Source: Frigidibacter albus
Lineage (GTDB): Bacteria > Pseudomonadota > Alphaproteobacteria > Rhodobacterales > Rhodobacteraceae
Direction: 5' to 3'
NCBI RefSeq assembly: GCF_009908165.1
Contig: NZ_JAAAUC010000014.1
Span: 18,866-82,865, forward strand
Length of the DNA: 64,000 bases
Under the pieces are notes generated by a model, which searched no databases, was not told where the DNA came from, and saw only the letters and a program-made list of their open reading frames with translations. This document shows positions 17,439 to 25,748 of the stretch, in pieces. Numbering within the stretch: position 1 is the stretch's first letter; the number at the start of each line of letters is the position of its first letter. Made by a program: the position numbers and the translations under genes.

Positions 17439-17685
17439 GTATCCTCCCTCGCATGTGCCCGTCTGCGGGGCCGCACGCTCTTTCCCCTTGGCCCCGACAG
17501 GGCCACACGGCGGGCAACTCCTCAATTCCCCGCTGCGCCTTCCATGAAGCTCGCCCTCAATGATTACCCGACTTTGTCGCAATCCTTACGAATTCTTGCA
17601 GCCCGCCCTCCGGACGCGCTTCGCTCTAGGCGCGCCCCTCCGCGGGTGCTAGCCATCGCACAGGCTTCGGGGAGGAAGCCGGGCC

Positions 17686-19605
17686 ATGATGCAAGGTGAC
17701 GAGCTTCAGAAACTGACAGGCGCGGGCCTGAACCTGATCCAGCAGGCGCTGTCGATCTTCGACCGCGACCTGCGGCTGGCCGTCTGCAACCGGCAATACC
17801 AGGTGATGTTCGACCTGCCCGATGCGCTGACCCTGCCCGGCACCTCGTTTGCCGAAACCATCCGCTATCTGGTGCAGCGCGGCGAATATGGTCCCGCCGC
17901 CGATATCGAGGCCGAGGTGCAGGCCCGCGTCGATCAGGCCCGCGCCTTCCGCCCGCATTACATGGAACGCACCCGCGCCAATGGCCGCACCATCTCGGTC
18001 GAAGGCTCACCGCTGTCGCAGGGCGGCTGGGTCACGGTCTATACCGACATCACCAGCATCAAGCAGCAAGAGGCATTGCTGCGCGCCCGGTCCGAGGATC
18101 TGTCGGCGCAGCTTCTGGCCCATGCCGAACAGCTGGCGCAGGCGAACCGCCAGCTTGCCGCCACCAATGCCGCGCTGGAAGAGGCCAAGCGCGAGCTGAC
18201 GGAGATCGAGGCGCGCACCCGTCTGGTCACCGAGATGACGCCGGCGCATATCGCCCATATCGACCGTGACCGCCGCTATACCTTCTCCAACCGGCGGCTG
18301 TCCTCGGTGATGCCCGGCAGCTTGTCGGGCATCGTCGGTCGCCACATGACCGATGTGCTGGGGCCGGACCCGGCAGAGCGGATCATGCCCGGCATCGACC
18401 GGGCGCTGGCGGGCGAGGCGCATGTCTATGAGATTACCCACACCCCTTCAGGCCGCCGCATCCGCATCGCGCTGACGCCCGATACCGACAGCGATGGCAC
18501 GGTGAACGGCGTCTATATCCTGTCCACCGATGTTACCGCCGAGGCGCAGGCCCGTGCGGCCCTGTCGCAATCGGCCAAGCGGGAACTGGCGGCACAGCTG
18601 ACCTCGGGCCTCGCGCATGATTTCGCCAACCTGCTGACCATCATCCTCGGCTTGCAAGGCCGGCTTGCGCGGATGCCGGCCTTGCCCGCCGGGGCTGGTG
18701 AACTGGTCGGCGCCACGCTGGCGGCGGCCCGCCGCGGCGGCACGCTGCTGGACCGCATCGCCTCGATCTCGGGCCCGCGCGAGCTGCGTCCCCAGCCCAC
18801 ACGCCTTGGCCCGTTCCTGCGCGACCTCGCCACGATGGCGGGCCCGGCGCTGCCCGAAGGCGTCAGCCTGTCCGTTTCGGAGGGCGGGCTGTTTGGCTCT
18901 TTCCTGCTCGATGCCGGGTCGCTGCAAGATGCGCTGCTGAACCTGATCCTCAACGCCAAGGACGCCATCGGCCCCGGCCCCGGCCGCATCGAGCTGGCCG
19001 CCCGCGCGGTGCGCGACACCTGGCTCGACCTGGTGGTCGAGGACTCAGGCCCCGGCTTTTCCGCCGCGGCGCTGGAACATGGGCTCGACCCGTTCTTCAC
19101 CACCAAGGGCGGCGAGGGCTCGGGCCTTGGCCTGTCGATGGTCTATGACCATGCCAAGCTGTCCGGCGGCTCGGTCCGGCTGGAGAACCGCGACAGCGGC
19201 GGCGCCCGCGTGGTGCTGCGCCTGCCGCTGCGCCGCGCCGCCAAGGCCCCCGACCCGCTGCTGGTGCTGCTGGTCGAGGACCGCGACGAGATCCGCACCG
19301 ACGTGCGCGAGATGCTGCGCGGCCTTGGCCATAACGTCATCGAGGCCGCCAGCGCCGCCGAGGCGCTGGAGCTTGCGGCGCTGCCGGGGTTGGGGCTGGT
19401 GCTGTCAGACATCGGCCTGCCCGGCGGCATGACCGGGGTGGACCTAGCGACCACCCTGCAGGAACAGGCCCACCCCGCCCGCCTGCTGCTGATGACCTCG
19501 CTGCCCGCAGGCGATGCCCTGCGCCGCGCCGCGCCCTGCCCGGTGCTTGGCAAACCCTTCACGCCCGCAGATCTGGCCGCGTTCCTGACCGTGGAGGCCG
19601 CATGA
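17686..19605 (+). CDS. PAS-domain hybrid sensor histidine kinase with receiver domain
   Basis: The 639-residue protein has an N-terminal PAS_7-like domain (residues 1-125), a coiled-coil-like linker, a second PAS domain (about 180-295), a HisKA-like segment with SGLAHDFANLLTIILG (phosphoacceptor His about 311), an ATPase domain with N-box NLILNAKDAI, DSGPGF, PFFTTKG and GSGLGLSMVYD, and a C-terminal receiver (from about residue 525, VLLVEDRDE, phosphoacceptor in LVLSDIGLPGG, LGKPF). No membrane segments are seen, so it senses a cytoplasmic signal. Its stop overlaps the following regulator by four bases. Divergent position suggests control of the importer/ligase operon. Confidence 0.9.
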   Translation: MMQGDELQKLTGAGLNLIQQALSIFDRDLRLAVCNRQYQVMFDLPDALTLPGTSFAETIRYLVQRGEYGPAADIEAEVQARVDQARAFRPHYMERTRANGRTISVEGSPLSQGGWVTVYTDITSIKQQEALLRARSEDLSAQLLAHAEQLAQANRQLAATNAALEEAKRELTEIEARTRLVTEMTPAHIAHIDRDRRYTFSNRRLSSVMPGSLSGIVGRHMTDVLGPDPAERIMPGIDRALAGEAHVYEITHTPSGRRIRIALTPDTDSDGTVNGVYILSTDVTAEAQARAALSQSAKRELAAQLTSGLAHDFANLLTIILGLQGRLARMPALPAGAGELVGATLAAARRGGTLLDRIASISGPRELRPQPTRLGPFLRDLATMAGPALPEGVSLSVSEGGLFGSFLLDAGSLQDALLNLILNAKDAIGPGPGRIELAARAVRDTWLDLVVEDSGPGFSAAALEHGLDPFFTTKGGEGSGLGLSMVYDHAKLSGGSVRLENRDSGGARVVLRLPLRRAAKAPDPLLVLLVEDRDEIRTDVREMLRGLGHNVIEAASAAEALELAALPGLGLVLSDIGLPGGMTGVDLATTLQEQAHPARLLLMTSLPAGDALRRAAPCPVLGKPFTPADLAAFLTVEAA

Positions 19606-20321
19606 CCCTGCCCCCGACCCGTCCCCCGCATGTCACCATCCTGGATGACGAGCCCGAAATCCGCCGGATGCTGTCGGATGCCTTGGTCGAGGCCGGCTTC
19701 CGCACAACCTGCTTCGCCCGCGCCACCGAGTTCGAGGCCGCGCTGAAGCGCACCGCCCCCGATGTCTGTCTTGTCGATCTGGGCCTGCCCGACCGTGACG
19801 GGCTGGCGCTGGTGCATCGCCTTGCGCTGGAATCGGGCGCGGCGATCATCATCATCTCGGGCCGCGCGCAGGTGCAGGACCGGGTCACGGGGCTGGAGCT
19901 GGGGGCGGATGACTACATCATCAAGCCCTTCGATCCCGCCGAGGTGGTCGCCCGCATCCGCGCCCGCCTGCGCAAGGGCCGCCCCGAGACCGACCGCAGC
20001 CCCCGCACCGCCCGCTTCGCCGGCTGGACGGCCGAGTTCGACCGCTATGTGCTGGTTGCCGAGGATGGCACCGAAGTGCCCTTCAGCCATGCCGAAGGCG
20101 AGGTGCTGCGCCTGTTCCTCGACGCCCCCAAACGCCTGATCTCGCGCGCGCAGATGCAAGAAAGCCTTGGCGGCGCCGCGGGCGACAGCTTCGACCGGGC
20201 GATGGATGTGCGCATCTCGCGCCTGCGCACCAAGCTGGGCGAGGATCCCAAGAACCCCCGCCTGATCAAGACCATCTATGGGGCGGGCTACATCTTCCTC
20301 GGCGACGTCACCTGGGGCTGA
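19602..20321 (+). CDS. OmpR/PhoB-family response regulator
   Basis: The 239-residue protein has a receiver domain (HVTILDDEPEIRRMLSDAL; phosphoacceptor Asp in CLVDLGLPDRDG; IIKPFDPAEVVARIRARL) and a C-terminal winged helix (EVPFSHAEGEVLRLFLDAPK, DVRISRLRTKLGEDP, TIYGAGYIF). It overlaps the kinase gene by four bases (ATGA), so the two form a cognate phosphorelay. It may control the divergent CoA-ligase/ABC operon. The gene is followed by a palindromic repeat that could end the transcript. Confidence 0.93.
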   Translation: MTLPPTRPPHVTILDDEPEIRRMLSDALVEAGFRTTCFARATEFEAALKRTAPDVCLVDLGLPDRDGLALVHRLALESGAAIIIISGRAQVQDRVTGLELGADDYIIKPFDPAEVVARIRARLRKGRPETDRSPRTARFAGWTAEFDRYVLVAEDGTEVPFSHAEGEVLRLFLDAPKRLISRAQMQESLGGAAGDSFDRAMDVRISRLRTKLGEDPKNPRLIKTIYGAGYIFLGDVTWG

Positions 20322-20363
20322 GGTCGCTGGGGGCCCTGCCCCCCGCCCGCCTGCGGCGCGCGT

Positions 20364-20436
20364 CCCCCGGGATATTTGGACAAGGCAAAGGCGGAAGACA
20401 CGCTTGTCCTTTGCCTTTTCCAAATATCCTCGGGGG
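20364..20436. repeat. Head-to-head palindrome of the CCCCCGAGGATATTTGG motif
   Basis: The left arm (20364-20391, CCCCCGGGATATTTGGAC then AAGGCAAAGG) and the right arm (20408-20436, complement of CCCCCGAGGATATTTGGA then AAAGGCAAAGG) pair over about 28 bases with few mismatches around a 16-base loop. Single copies of the motif occur at 45471-45498 (reverse) and 55061-55088. Transcribed, it would form a very stable hairpin after the response regulator. Confidence 0.85.
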
Positions 20437-20543
20437 TGAATTGGCGCGAAGCGCCAAGAGGGGGCAGACGGCCCCCTCCCCTTCGCTTGCACCCGGGCGC
20501 GACCTGTGATTCCAAGACCCTCCACCCCGAAGGGACCGCGCCG

Positions 20544-20798
20544 ATGATCGACATCCTTCTGCACCGCCGCCGCAACGACCTGCGCGCCCGCTTCGTCCGG
20601 GTCGAGATCAGCGACAACCTCTTCGGCGAATACACCCTGCTGCGCGAAACCGGCGCGGCCGGGCGCGAGGGCTGCACCCGTATCGCCTGGTATGCCAACC
20701 TGCGCGAGGCCTGCCTTGCCGCCGAAACCCTGCGCGCCCGGGCGCAGCGGCAGGGCTACCGGCTGACCCGCGCCAGCCCGGTGCTGCGCCAGCGCTGA
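20544..20798 (+). CDS. WGR-domain mini-protein, 84 aa
   Basis: The whole 84-residue protein looks like a single WGR-type domain, as found in MolR and PARP proteins and as stand-alone proteins in Rhodobacteraceae. Features are an N-terminal strand-rich part (RFVRVEISDNLFGEYTLLRE), TRIAWYANLREA and a helix with Ala/Arg repeats. The canonical W-G-R triplet is diverged (EYTLLRETG region). The start at 20544 is chosen because it gives a family-like MIDILLHRRRN beginning; upstream reading runs through the palindromic repeat. The function is unknown; nucleic-acid binding is suggested for the family. Confidence 0.65.
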   Translation: MIDILLHRRRNDLRARFVRVEISDNLFGEYTLLRETGAAGREGCTRIAWYANLREACLAAETLRARAQRQGYRLTRASPVLRQR

Positions 20799-20869
20799 GC
20801 CTTGCCCCGACTTGGCGGCTGTCCTACTCCTGCGCCAGCAAATTCGCGGGGCCAAGTTCGGGGGATAAG

Positions 20870-21916
20870 ATGACACATCTGTGGGTGCGGGCCGAGCAAC
20901 GCCCGAATGAGGAACGCGTCGGTCTGACGCCGGACGGCGCCGCCGCGCTGCTGGCCGCCGGGCTGCGGGTGACGGTCGAGGACAGCTCTGTCCGCGCCAT
21001 TCCCTTGCAGGGCTATGTGGATGCCGGTTGCGAGATCGCGGCCGAGAATTCCTGGCACGAGGCGCCTGCGGACGCGATCATCTTCGGGCTGAAGGAACTG
21101 CCCGAGGACGGCACGCCCCTGACCCATCGCCACATCCTGTTCGGCCATGCCTACAAGGGCCAACCCGCCGGGCAGGTGCTGCTGCGCCGCTTCCGCGCCG
21201 GGGGCGGCACGCTCTATGACCTCGAATACCTGGTGGCCGAGGACGGCCGCCGCGTCGCCGCCTTCGGATATTGGGCGGGCTATGCTGGCGCCGCCGTGGC
21301 GCTGAAATGCTGGGCCGCGCAGCAGCAGGGCGCACTTTGCGGCCCGGTCTCCCGCTATGCGGACAAGACCGCGCTGCTGGAGGGTCTGGCGGCCGAGCTT
21401 GCCGGCGCCACCCCCCGCGCCCTGATCATCGGCGCGCTTGGCCGCGTCGGCACCGGCGCCGCCGACCTCTGCACCGCGCTCGGCCTGCCCGTCACCCGCT
21501 GGGACATGGCAGAAACCGCGCATGGCGGGCCTTTCCCAGAGGTGCTGGCGCATGAGATCTTCCTGAACTGCATCCTCGCCCGCCCCGGCTGCCCGGTCTT
21601 CGTGCCGGCCTCGGCCCTGACCGCCTCCCGCGCACTTGCCGTGATCGGCGACATCGCCTGCGATCCGACCTCGGATTTCTCGCCCATCAAGGTCTATGAC
21701 CGCACGACCGATTGGGCCGATCCCGCCCTGCGCGTGGCGACGGATCCGGTGCTGGACGTGACCGCCATCGACAACCTGCCCTCGCTGCTGCCGGTGGAAT
21801 CGAGCTTCGACTACGCCGCGCAGCTGCTGCCCTCGCTGCTGGCCCTGCCCACGCTGGACGCAGGCGTCTGGGGCCGTGCCAAGGCCGAATTCGACCGCCA
21901 TTCCGCGGCGCTGTGA
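20870..21916 (+). CDS. Saccharopine dehydrogenase (NAD, L-lysine-forming type)
   Basis: The 348-residue protein matches the Lys1/LYSDH type: the alanine-dehydrogenase-like N-terminus (WVRAEQRPNEERVGLTPDGA), FGLKELPEDGTPLTHRHILF, the substrate-site HAYKGQ, and a Rossmann segment with LIIGALGRVGTGAADLC. This enzyme interconverts lysine plus 2-oxoglutarate with saccharopine. GGGGGATAAG precedes the ATG. It is 11 bp upstream of a second saccharopine-dehydrogenase-family gene; together they would carry lysine through saccharopine to aminoadipate semialdehyde, which fits lysine catabolism because the diaminopimelate route for synthesis is also present in this window. Confidence 0.88.
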   Translation: MTHLWVRAEQRPNEERVGLTPDGAAALLAAGLRVTVEDSSVRAIPLQGYVDAGCEIAAENSWHEAPADAIIFGLKELPEDGTPLTHRHILFGHAYKGQPAGQVLLRRFRAGGGTLYDLEYLVAEDGRRVAAFGYWAGYAGAAVALKCWAAQQQGALCGPVSRYADKTALLEGLAAELAGATPRALIIGALGRVGTGAADLCTALGLPVTRWDMAETAHGGPFPEVLAHEIFLNCILARPGCPVFVPASALTASRALAVIGDIACDPTSDFSPIKVYDRTTDWADPALRVATDPVLDVTAIDNLPSLLPVESSFDYAAQLLPSLLALPTLDAGVWGRAKAEFDRHSAAL

Positions 21917-21927
21917 AAGGATATCCC

Positions 21928-23073
21928 ATGACCATGATCCATTGGTGCGGCACCGGCCTGTCCGCGATCCCCGGCCTGCGCCGCCTGATCGAGGCGGGCC
22001 ATCCCGTCACCGTCTGGAACCGCACCCCGGCCAAGGCGCGCGAGGCTGTGGGCGATCTGACGGACGCGATCCGCGCGTATTCGCTGCCGGATCTCGAAGC
22101 TGCCCTCGCCCCCGGCGATCTGGTGGTGTCGATGCTGCCCGCCGACCAGCATGTCGCCATCGCCACGCTCTGCGTGGACAAGGGCGCGCATTTCGTCTCC
22201 TCCAGCTACATCGCGCCCGAGATGCGGGCGCTGGAGGAGGCCGCCCGCGCGGCCGGCGTGGCGCTCGTGAACGAGGTCGGCCTCGATCCCGGCATCGATC
22301 ATCTGATGGCGCATGATCTGGTGGCCGATTACCGCGCCAGCCCTGCCTTCGATGCGGCCAACGTGCTCTCCTTCACCTCCTATTGCGGCGGCGTGCCGAA
22401 AGTGGCCAACCCCTTCCGCTACAAGTTCTCGTGGTCGCCGCTGGGGGTGCTGAAGGCCCTGCGCTCGCCCTCCCGCTCGATCCAGAACCACGCGGAGCGT
22501 GTCGTCTCGCGCCCCTGGGACGCGATCAGCGGCTATGACGCGCCACTGCCCGAGGCAGAAGCGTTCGAGGTCTATCCCAACCGCGACTCGCTGCCCTTCC
22601 TGGCCGATTACCGCTTCGACCCCGCTTGGCAGGTGAAGGAGTTCGTGCGCGGCACCCTGCGCCTGACCGGCTGGGCCGAGGCCTGGGCGCCGGTCTTTGC
22701 CGAGATCGAGACCCTGTCGGGGCCCGAGGGCGATGCGCGCCTGGCCGAAATGGCGGACGGCTTCTGGCGCGAGAATGCCTATGCGGAGGGCGAGCCGGAC
22801 CGGGTGGTGCTGTTCGTGTCGCTGAAGGCCGAGCGCGACGGCAAGGTGGTCTGGCACAAGACCTGGGCGATGGATGCCTGGGGCGATGCCAGCGGCACCG
22901 CGATGGCGCGGCTGGTCTCTGTGCCGGTATCGCTGGCGGTGGAGGCCGTGCTGGTGGGGGATATCCCGGCGGGCGTTCACGCGGCGCCGCATGATCCGCG
23001 GTTGGTGGCGGAATGGCTGGGCAAGGTCCGAGGCCTTGCGCAGGTCATGGACAAGGTCGACCACCTGAACTGA
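21928..23073 (+). CDS. Saccharopine dehydrogenase family protein (glutamate-forming type)
   Basis: The 381-residue protein has an N-terminal Rossmann fold (IHWCGTGLSAIPGLRRLIEA; note GTG in place of the usual GAGG), a central substrate domain containing NEVGLDPGIDHLMAHDL and SFTSYCGGVPKVANPFRYKF, which is the conserved saccharopine-reductase signature, and a C-terminal dimerisation part. It would oxidise saccharopine to glutamate and aminoadipate semialdehyde. The upstream partner gene ends 11 bp before its start, so they are one operon. It is followed by an 8-bp GC-rich hairpin and a convergent gene. Confidence 0.87.
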   Translation: MTMIHWCGTGLSAIPGLRRLIEAGHPVTVWNRTPAKAREAVGDLTDAIRAYSLPDLEAALAPGDLVVSMLPADQHVAIATLCVDKGAHFVSSSYIAPEMRALEEAARAAGVALVNEVGLDPGIDHLMAHDLVADYRASPAFDAANVLSFTSYCGGVPKVANPFRYKFSWSPLGVLKALRSPSRSIQNHAERVVSRPWDAISGYDAPLPEAEAFEVYPNRDSLPFLADYRFDPAWQVKEFVRGTLRLTGWAEAWAPVFAEIETLSGPEGDARLAEMADGFWRENAYAEGEPDRVVLFVSLKAERDGKVVWHKTWAMDAWGDASGTAMARLVSVPVSLAVEAVLVGDIPAGVHAAPHDPRLVAEWLGKVRGLAQVMDKVDHLN

Positions 23074-23081
23074 ACTTGGCG

Positions 23082-23101
23082 GCCCCCGCGCAGGCGGGGG
23101 C
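23082..23101. terminator. GC-rich hairpin between convergent genes
   Basis: GCCCCCGC and GCGGGGGC form a perfect 8-bp stem with loop GCAG in the 34-bp gap between two convergent stop codons. There is no T-run, so it is a possible bidirectional stop only. Confidence 0.45.
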
Positions 23102-23107
23102 GCTGCG

Positions 23108-23611
23108 CTAGCCTGGCACCACCAGCCGCGTCTCGTGCCGGACGCGGTTCGCGATCCAGATCAGGTGATGGCGGCGGAAGGCGACGCAGCCAGCCGTCGG
23201 CGCGCCGGGGCGGCGCCAGACATGCAGGAAGATCGCGGACCCCCGGCCCGGCTGGGCCTCGGGCCAGTTCCAGTCGGTGATCAGCACCAGGTCATACATC
23301 GGGTCGGCGCGGCGCAGCACCTCGTGGCTGGCGGTGAAGGGGGCGGCGACCATCTGGTTGTAATCCTCGTGGTCCGGATCATCGCACCACAGATCGAAGG
23401 GCCGGATCGGCACCGCCCATTTCGGCAGTTCGGCCCTGGCGATGCGGTCCGGGCGGTAGAGCATCCCGACAATGCGGTGGATGCCGGCTGGAGTGGCGCC
23501 GTCGCCCTCGCGCTTGGCGGCGCTGATGCCGCCGCGGCCGATGGTGGCAGGGAAGGTCCGGTTCAGGAAGCGCACGCCCATCGGCGTGACGACAAGATCG
23601 GTGGATTTCAC
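23108..23611 (-). CDS. L,D-transpeptidase catalytic (YkuD) family protein
   Basis: The 167-residue protein consists almost only of a YkuD domain. The catalytic region is IFLHVWRRPGAPTAGCVAFR, which matches the family H-x(14-17)-[ST]-x-G-C pattern with Cys as nucleophile. Family members crosslink peptidoglycan or attach lipoproteins to it, usually in the periplasm; no signal peptide is visible with the start used here. The start is a GTG at 23611, because GTGA overlaps the ribA stop by four bases, a typical coupled start, and the product then begins VKSTDLVVTPMGVRF. Longer versions would lie inside ribA. Confidence 0.83.
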   Translation of the reverse strand: MKSTDLVVTPMGVRFLNRTFPATIGRGGISAAKREGDGATPAGIHRIVGMLYRPDRIARAELPKWAVPIRPFDLWCDDPDHEDYNQMVAAPFTASHEVLRRADPMYDLVLITDWNWPEAQPGRGSAIFLHVWRRPGAPTAGCVAFRRHHLIWIANRVRHETRLVVPG

Positions 23612-24699
23612 AGCAGATGTCCCGATTTGGCGGCCTTGGTGGCCAGATAGGCGGCGTTGTGGCGGGTCTGGCCGACGCGCAGCGGCACGCGCTCGGTCAC
23701 CGCAATCCCGTTCGCCTCCAGCATCCGGCATTTGGCGGGGTTGTTGGTCAGCAGCCGCACCGCGCCAAAGCCCATCTGGCGCAGGATGCCGGCGCCGATG
23801 CGGAAATCGCGCTCGTCATCCTCAAACCCCAGCCGGTGGTTCGCCTCGACCGTATCGAAGCCCTGATCCTGCAGGCGGTAGGCGCGCATCTTGTTGGCAA
23901 GGCCGATCCCCCGCCCCTCCTGGTTGAGGTAGAGGAGCACACCCGCGCCCTCGGCCCCCATCTGCTCCAGCGCGGCATGCAACTGCGGGCCGCAATCGCA
24001 TTTCAGGCTGCCAAGCACGTCGCCGGTGAAACAGGCAGAGTGCAGCCGCGCCAGCACCGGGGCGTCGCGGGGGGGTTGGCCGATCTCGATGGCATAATGC
24101 TCCTCGCTGCCATCGCCGGGGCGGAAGATGTGCAGGCGGCCCTTCTCCGCGGCGGCCATCGGCAGGCGGGCGCTGACCACCGGGGCCAGCGGCGCGGCCA
24201 ACTCCAGCGCCGGGCCGGCGAGGCCCATGTCGATCAGCGTCAGCCCCTCGGCCGTGGCAAGCGCGGGCCCGTCCGCCACCGGCAGCACCAGCGCCGCGGG
24301 CAGCAGATGCGCAGACTTCGCCAGCCGGATCGCGGCGCGGTGCAGGCTCGCGGGTCCGCCCCGCAGGCTGTGGAACGGCCCCTTCATCGGCGCATCGAGG
24401 TCGCGCGCCGGGTCCGCCACCGCCCGCAGCCAGGCCATCGGCGCATCGCCCGGCACCGCGATGCGCGCAAGGTCGCCGTCATAGGCCCGCGCCTTCAGCG
24501 TGGTGGCGCGCCGGTCCGTGATCGCCAGCGCCAGCTCGCCGCCCATCGCCCGCATCCCCGCCAGCCGCGGCGCATCCACCGCCTCGGCCGCCACCACCAG
24601 CGCCGCGCCTTCTGCGTGGGTCAGCACCACCGGCACGCCCATGCGCAGATCGGCACGGGCGCGGTTCAGGCGTTCGAGGATCGTGGGGCCAAGCGGCAT
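23608..24699 (-). CDS. ribA: GTP cyclohydrolase II with degenerate N-terminal RibB-like domain
   Basis: The C-terminal half (from about residue 205) is a complete GTP cyclohydrolase II, first step of riboflavin synthesis: zinc ligands in CFTGDVLGSLKCDCG, GTP site YLNQEGRGIGLANKM and the C-terminal LLTNNPAKCRMLEANGI. The N-terminal about 200 residues resemble the layout of a fused RibB domain, but the acidic DREDE-type metal and substrate motif of dihydroxybutanone-phosphate synthase is absent, so that half is probably inactive or regulatory. The 363-residue length matches the RibBA fusion class. The YkuD gene overlaps its stop by four bases. Confidence 0.93.
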   Translation of the reverse strand: MPLGPTILERLNRARADLRMGVPVVLTHAEGAALVVAAEAVDAPRLAGMRAMGGELALAITDRRATTLKARAYDGDLARIAVPGDAPMAWLRAVADPARDLDAPMKGPFHSLRGGPASLHRAAIRLAKSAHLLPAALVLPVADGPALATAEGLTLIDMGLAGPALELAAPLAPVVSARLPMAAAEKGRLHIFRPGDGSEEHYAIEIGQPPRDAPVLARLHSACFTGDVLGSLKCDCGPQLHAALEQMGAEGAGVLLYLNQEGRGIGLANKMRAYRLQDQGFDTVEANHRLGFEDDERDFRIGAGILRQMGFGAVRLLTNNPAKCRMLEANGIAVTERVPLRVGQTRHNAAYLATKAAKSGHLL

Positions 24700-24882
24700 G
24701 GAAACTCCGGGTATCTGCCGGTTCTAGATAGACCCGGCCGACATGAATTGAAACATATCCCGCCCCAGCGACACGTCCGCGTGAGGGTTTTGACGCATGG
24801 CTTGCCGCAGCCCTGCACTGCGCGCATGTCTGATCCCAGCAAAACGAGCCCGCTGATCACAGACAACCAAGGAGGCAAGAGC

Positions 24883-25569
24883 ATGGCCAACCTGAAGAAG
24901 ATCCTGCTGGTGGACGATGAGGAAGACCTGCGCGAAGCGCTGGCCGAACAACTGGTCGCCACCGAAGATTTCGACGTGTTCGAGGCCGGCACCGGCCATG
25001 ACGCGGTCGAAAAGGTGAAATCCGCGATCTACGATCTGGTGATCCTCGATGTCGGCCTGCCCGACACCGACGGGCGCGAGCTGTGCAAGCGGCTGCGCAA
25101 GCAGGGCGTGAAATGCCCGATCATCATGCTGACCGGCCACGATACCGATGCGGACACCATCCTCGGCCTCGACGCCGGCGCGAACGACTACATCACCAAG
25201 CCGTTCAAGTTCCCGGTGCTGCTGGCCCGCATCCGCGCCCAGCTGCGCCAGCATGAACAGTCCGAAGACGCGGTGTTCCAGCTGGGGCCCTATACCTTCA
25301 AGCCGTCGATGAAGATGCTGATCGACCCGAAGGAGCGCAAGATTCGGTTGACCGAGAAGGAAACCAACATCCTCAAGTTCCTCTACCGCGCCCCCGATGG
25401 CGTGGTGCCGCGCGATGTGCTGCTGCATGAGGTCTGGGGCTACAATGCCGGCGTCACCACCCACACGCTGGAAACCCACATCTACCGCCTGCGCCAAAAG
25501 ATAGAGCCCGATCCCTCGAACGCGCGGCTGCTGGTGACGGAAGCTGGCGGATATCGGCTGGTGGCCTGA
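24883..25569 (+). CDS. cenR: CenR-like response regulator (OmpR family)
   Basis: The 228-residue protein has a receiver (KKILLVDDEEDLREALAEQL, phosphoacceptor in LVILDVGLPDTDGRELC, YITKPFKFPVLLARIRAQLR) and a winged helix (RLTEKETNILKFLYRAPDG, WGYNAGVTTHTLETHIYRLR). The wording is very close to the essential alphaproteobacterial envelope regulator CenR, and the neighbourhood near xthA and ribA fits. CenR normally partners the kinase CenK, which is not in this window, so the assignment rests on sequence style. GGAGG precedes the ATG at 24883. A strong intrinsic terminator closes the gene. Confidence 0.78.
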   Translation: MANLKKILLVDDEEDLREALAEQLVATEDFDVFEAGTGHDAVEKVKSAIYDLVILDVGLPDTDGRELCKRLRKQGVKCPIIMLTGHDTDADTILGLDAGANDYITKPFKFPVLLARIRAQLRQHEQSEDAVFQLGPYTFKPSMKMLIDPKERKIRLTEKETNILKFLYRAPDGVVPRDVLLHEVWGYNAGVTTHTLETHIYRLRQKIEPDPSNARLLVTEAGGYRLVA

Positions 25570-25712
25570 CCGCCGACCGGAAACTTGTCCGGCCGCGGGA
25601 ACCTACCAAGGCTTTCGCGGTTGGACCCGGACCGCGCCGCAATATGGCGCGGCGCGAAATTCGAAGCCCTCCCGCGCCGGGGTCATGGCGCGGCTTCCCT
25701 CCCTGTCGGACT

Positions 25713-25742
25713 TGCCCGGGCCTTGCGCCCGGGCATTTTTTT
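25713..25742 (+). terminator. Rho-independent terminator of the cenR-like gene
   Basis: TGCCCGGGC and GCCCGGGCA form a perfect 9-bp stem with loop CTTGC, followed directly by seven T residues. It is the clearest intrinsic terminator in the window. Confidence 0.93.
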
Positions 25743-25748
25743 GCCCGC

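Noticed and set aside
15699..17699. Long plus-strand frame opposite the acyl-CoA synthetase
   Set aside because: Composition is that of an antisense shadow; the minus strand carries complete ANL ligase motifs.
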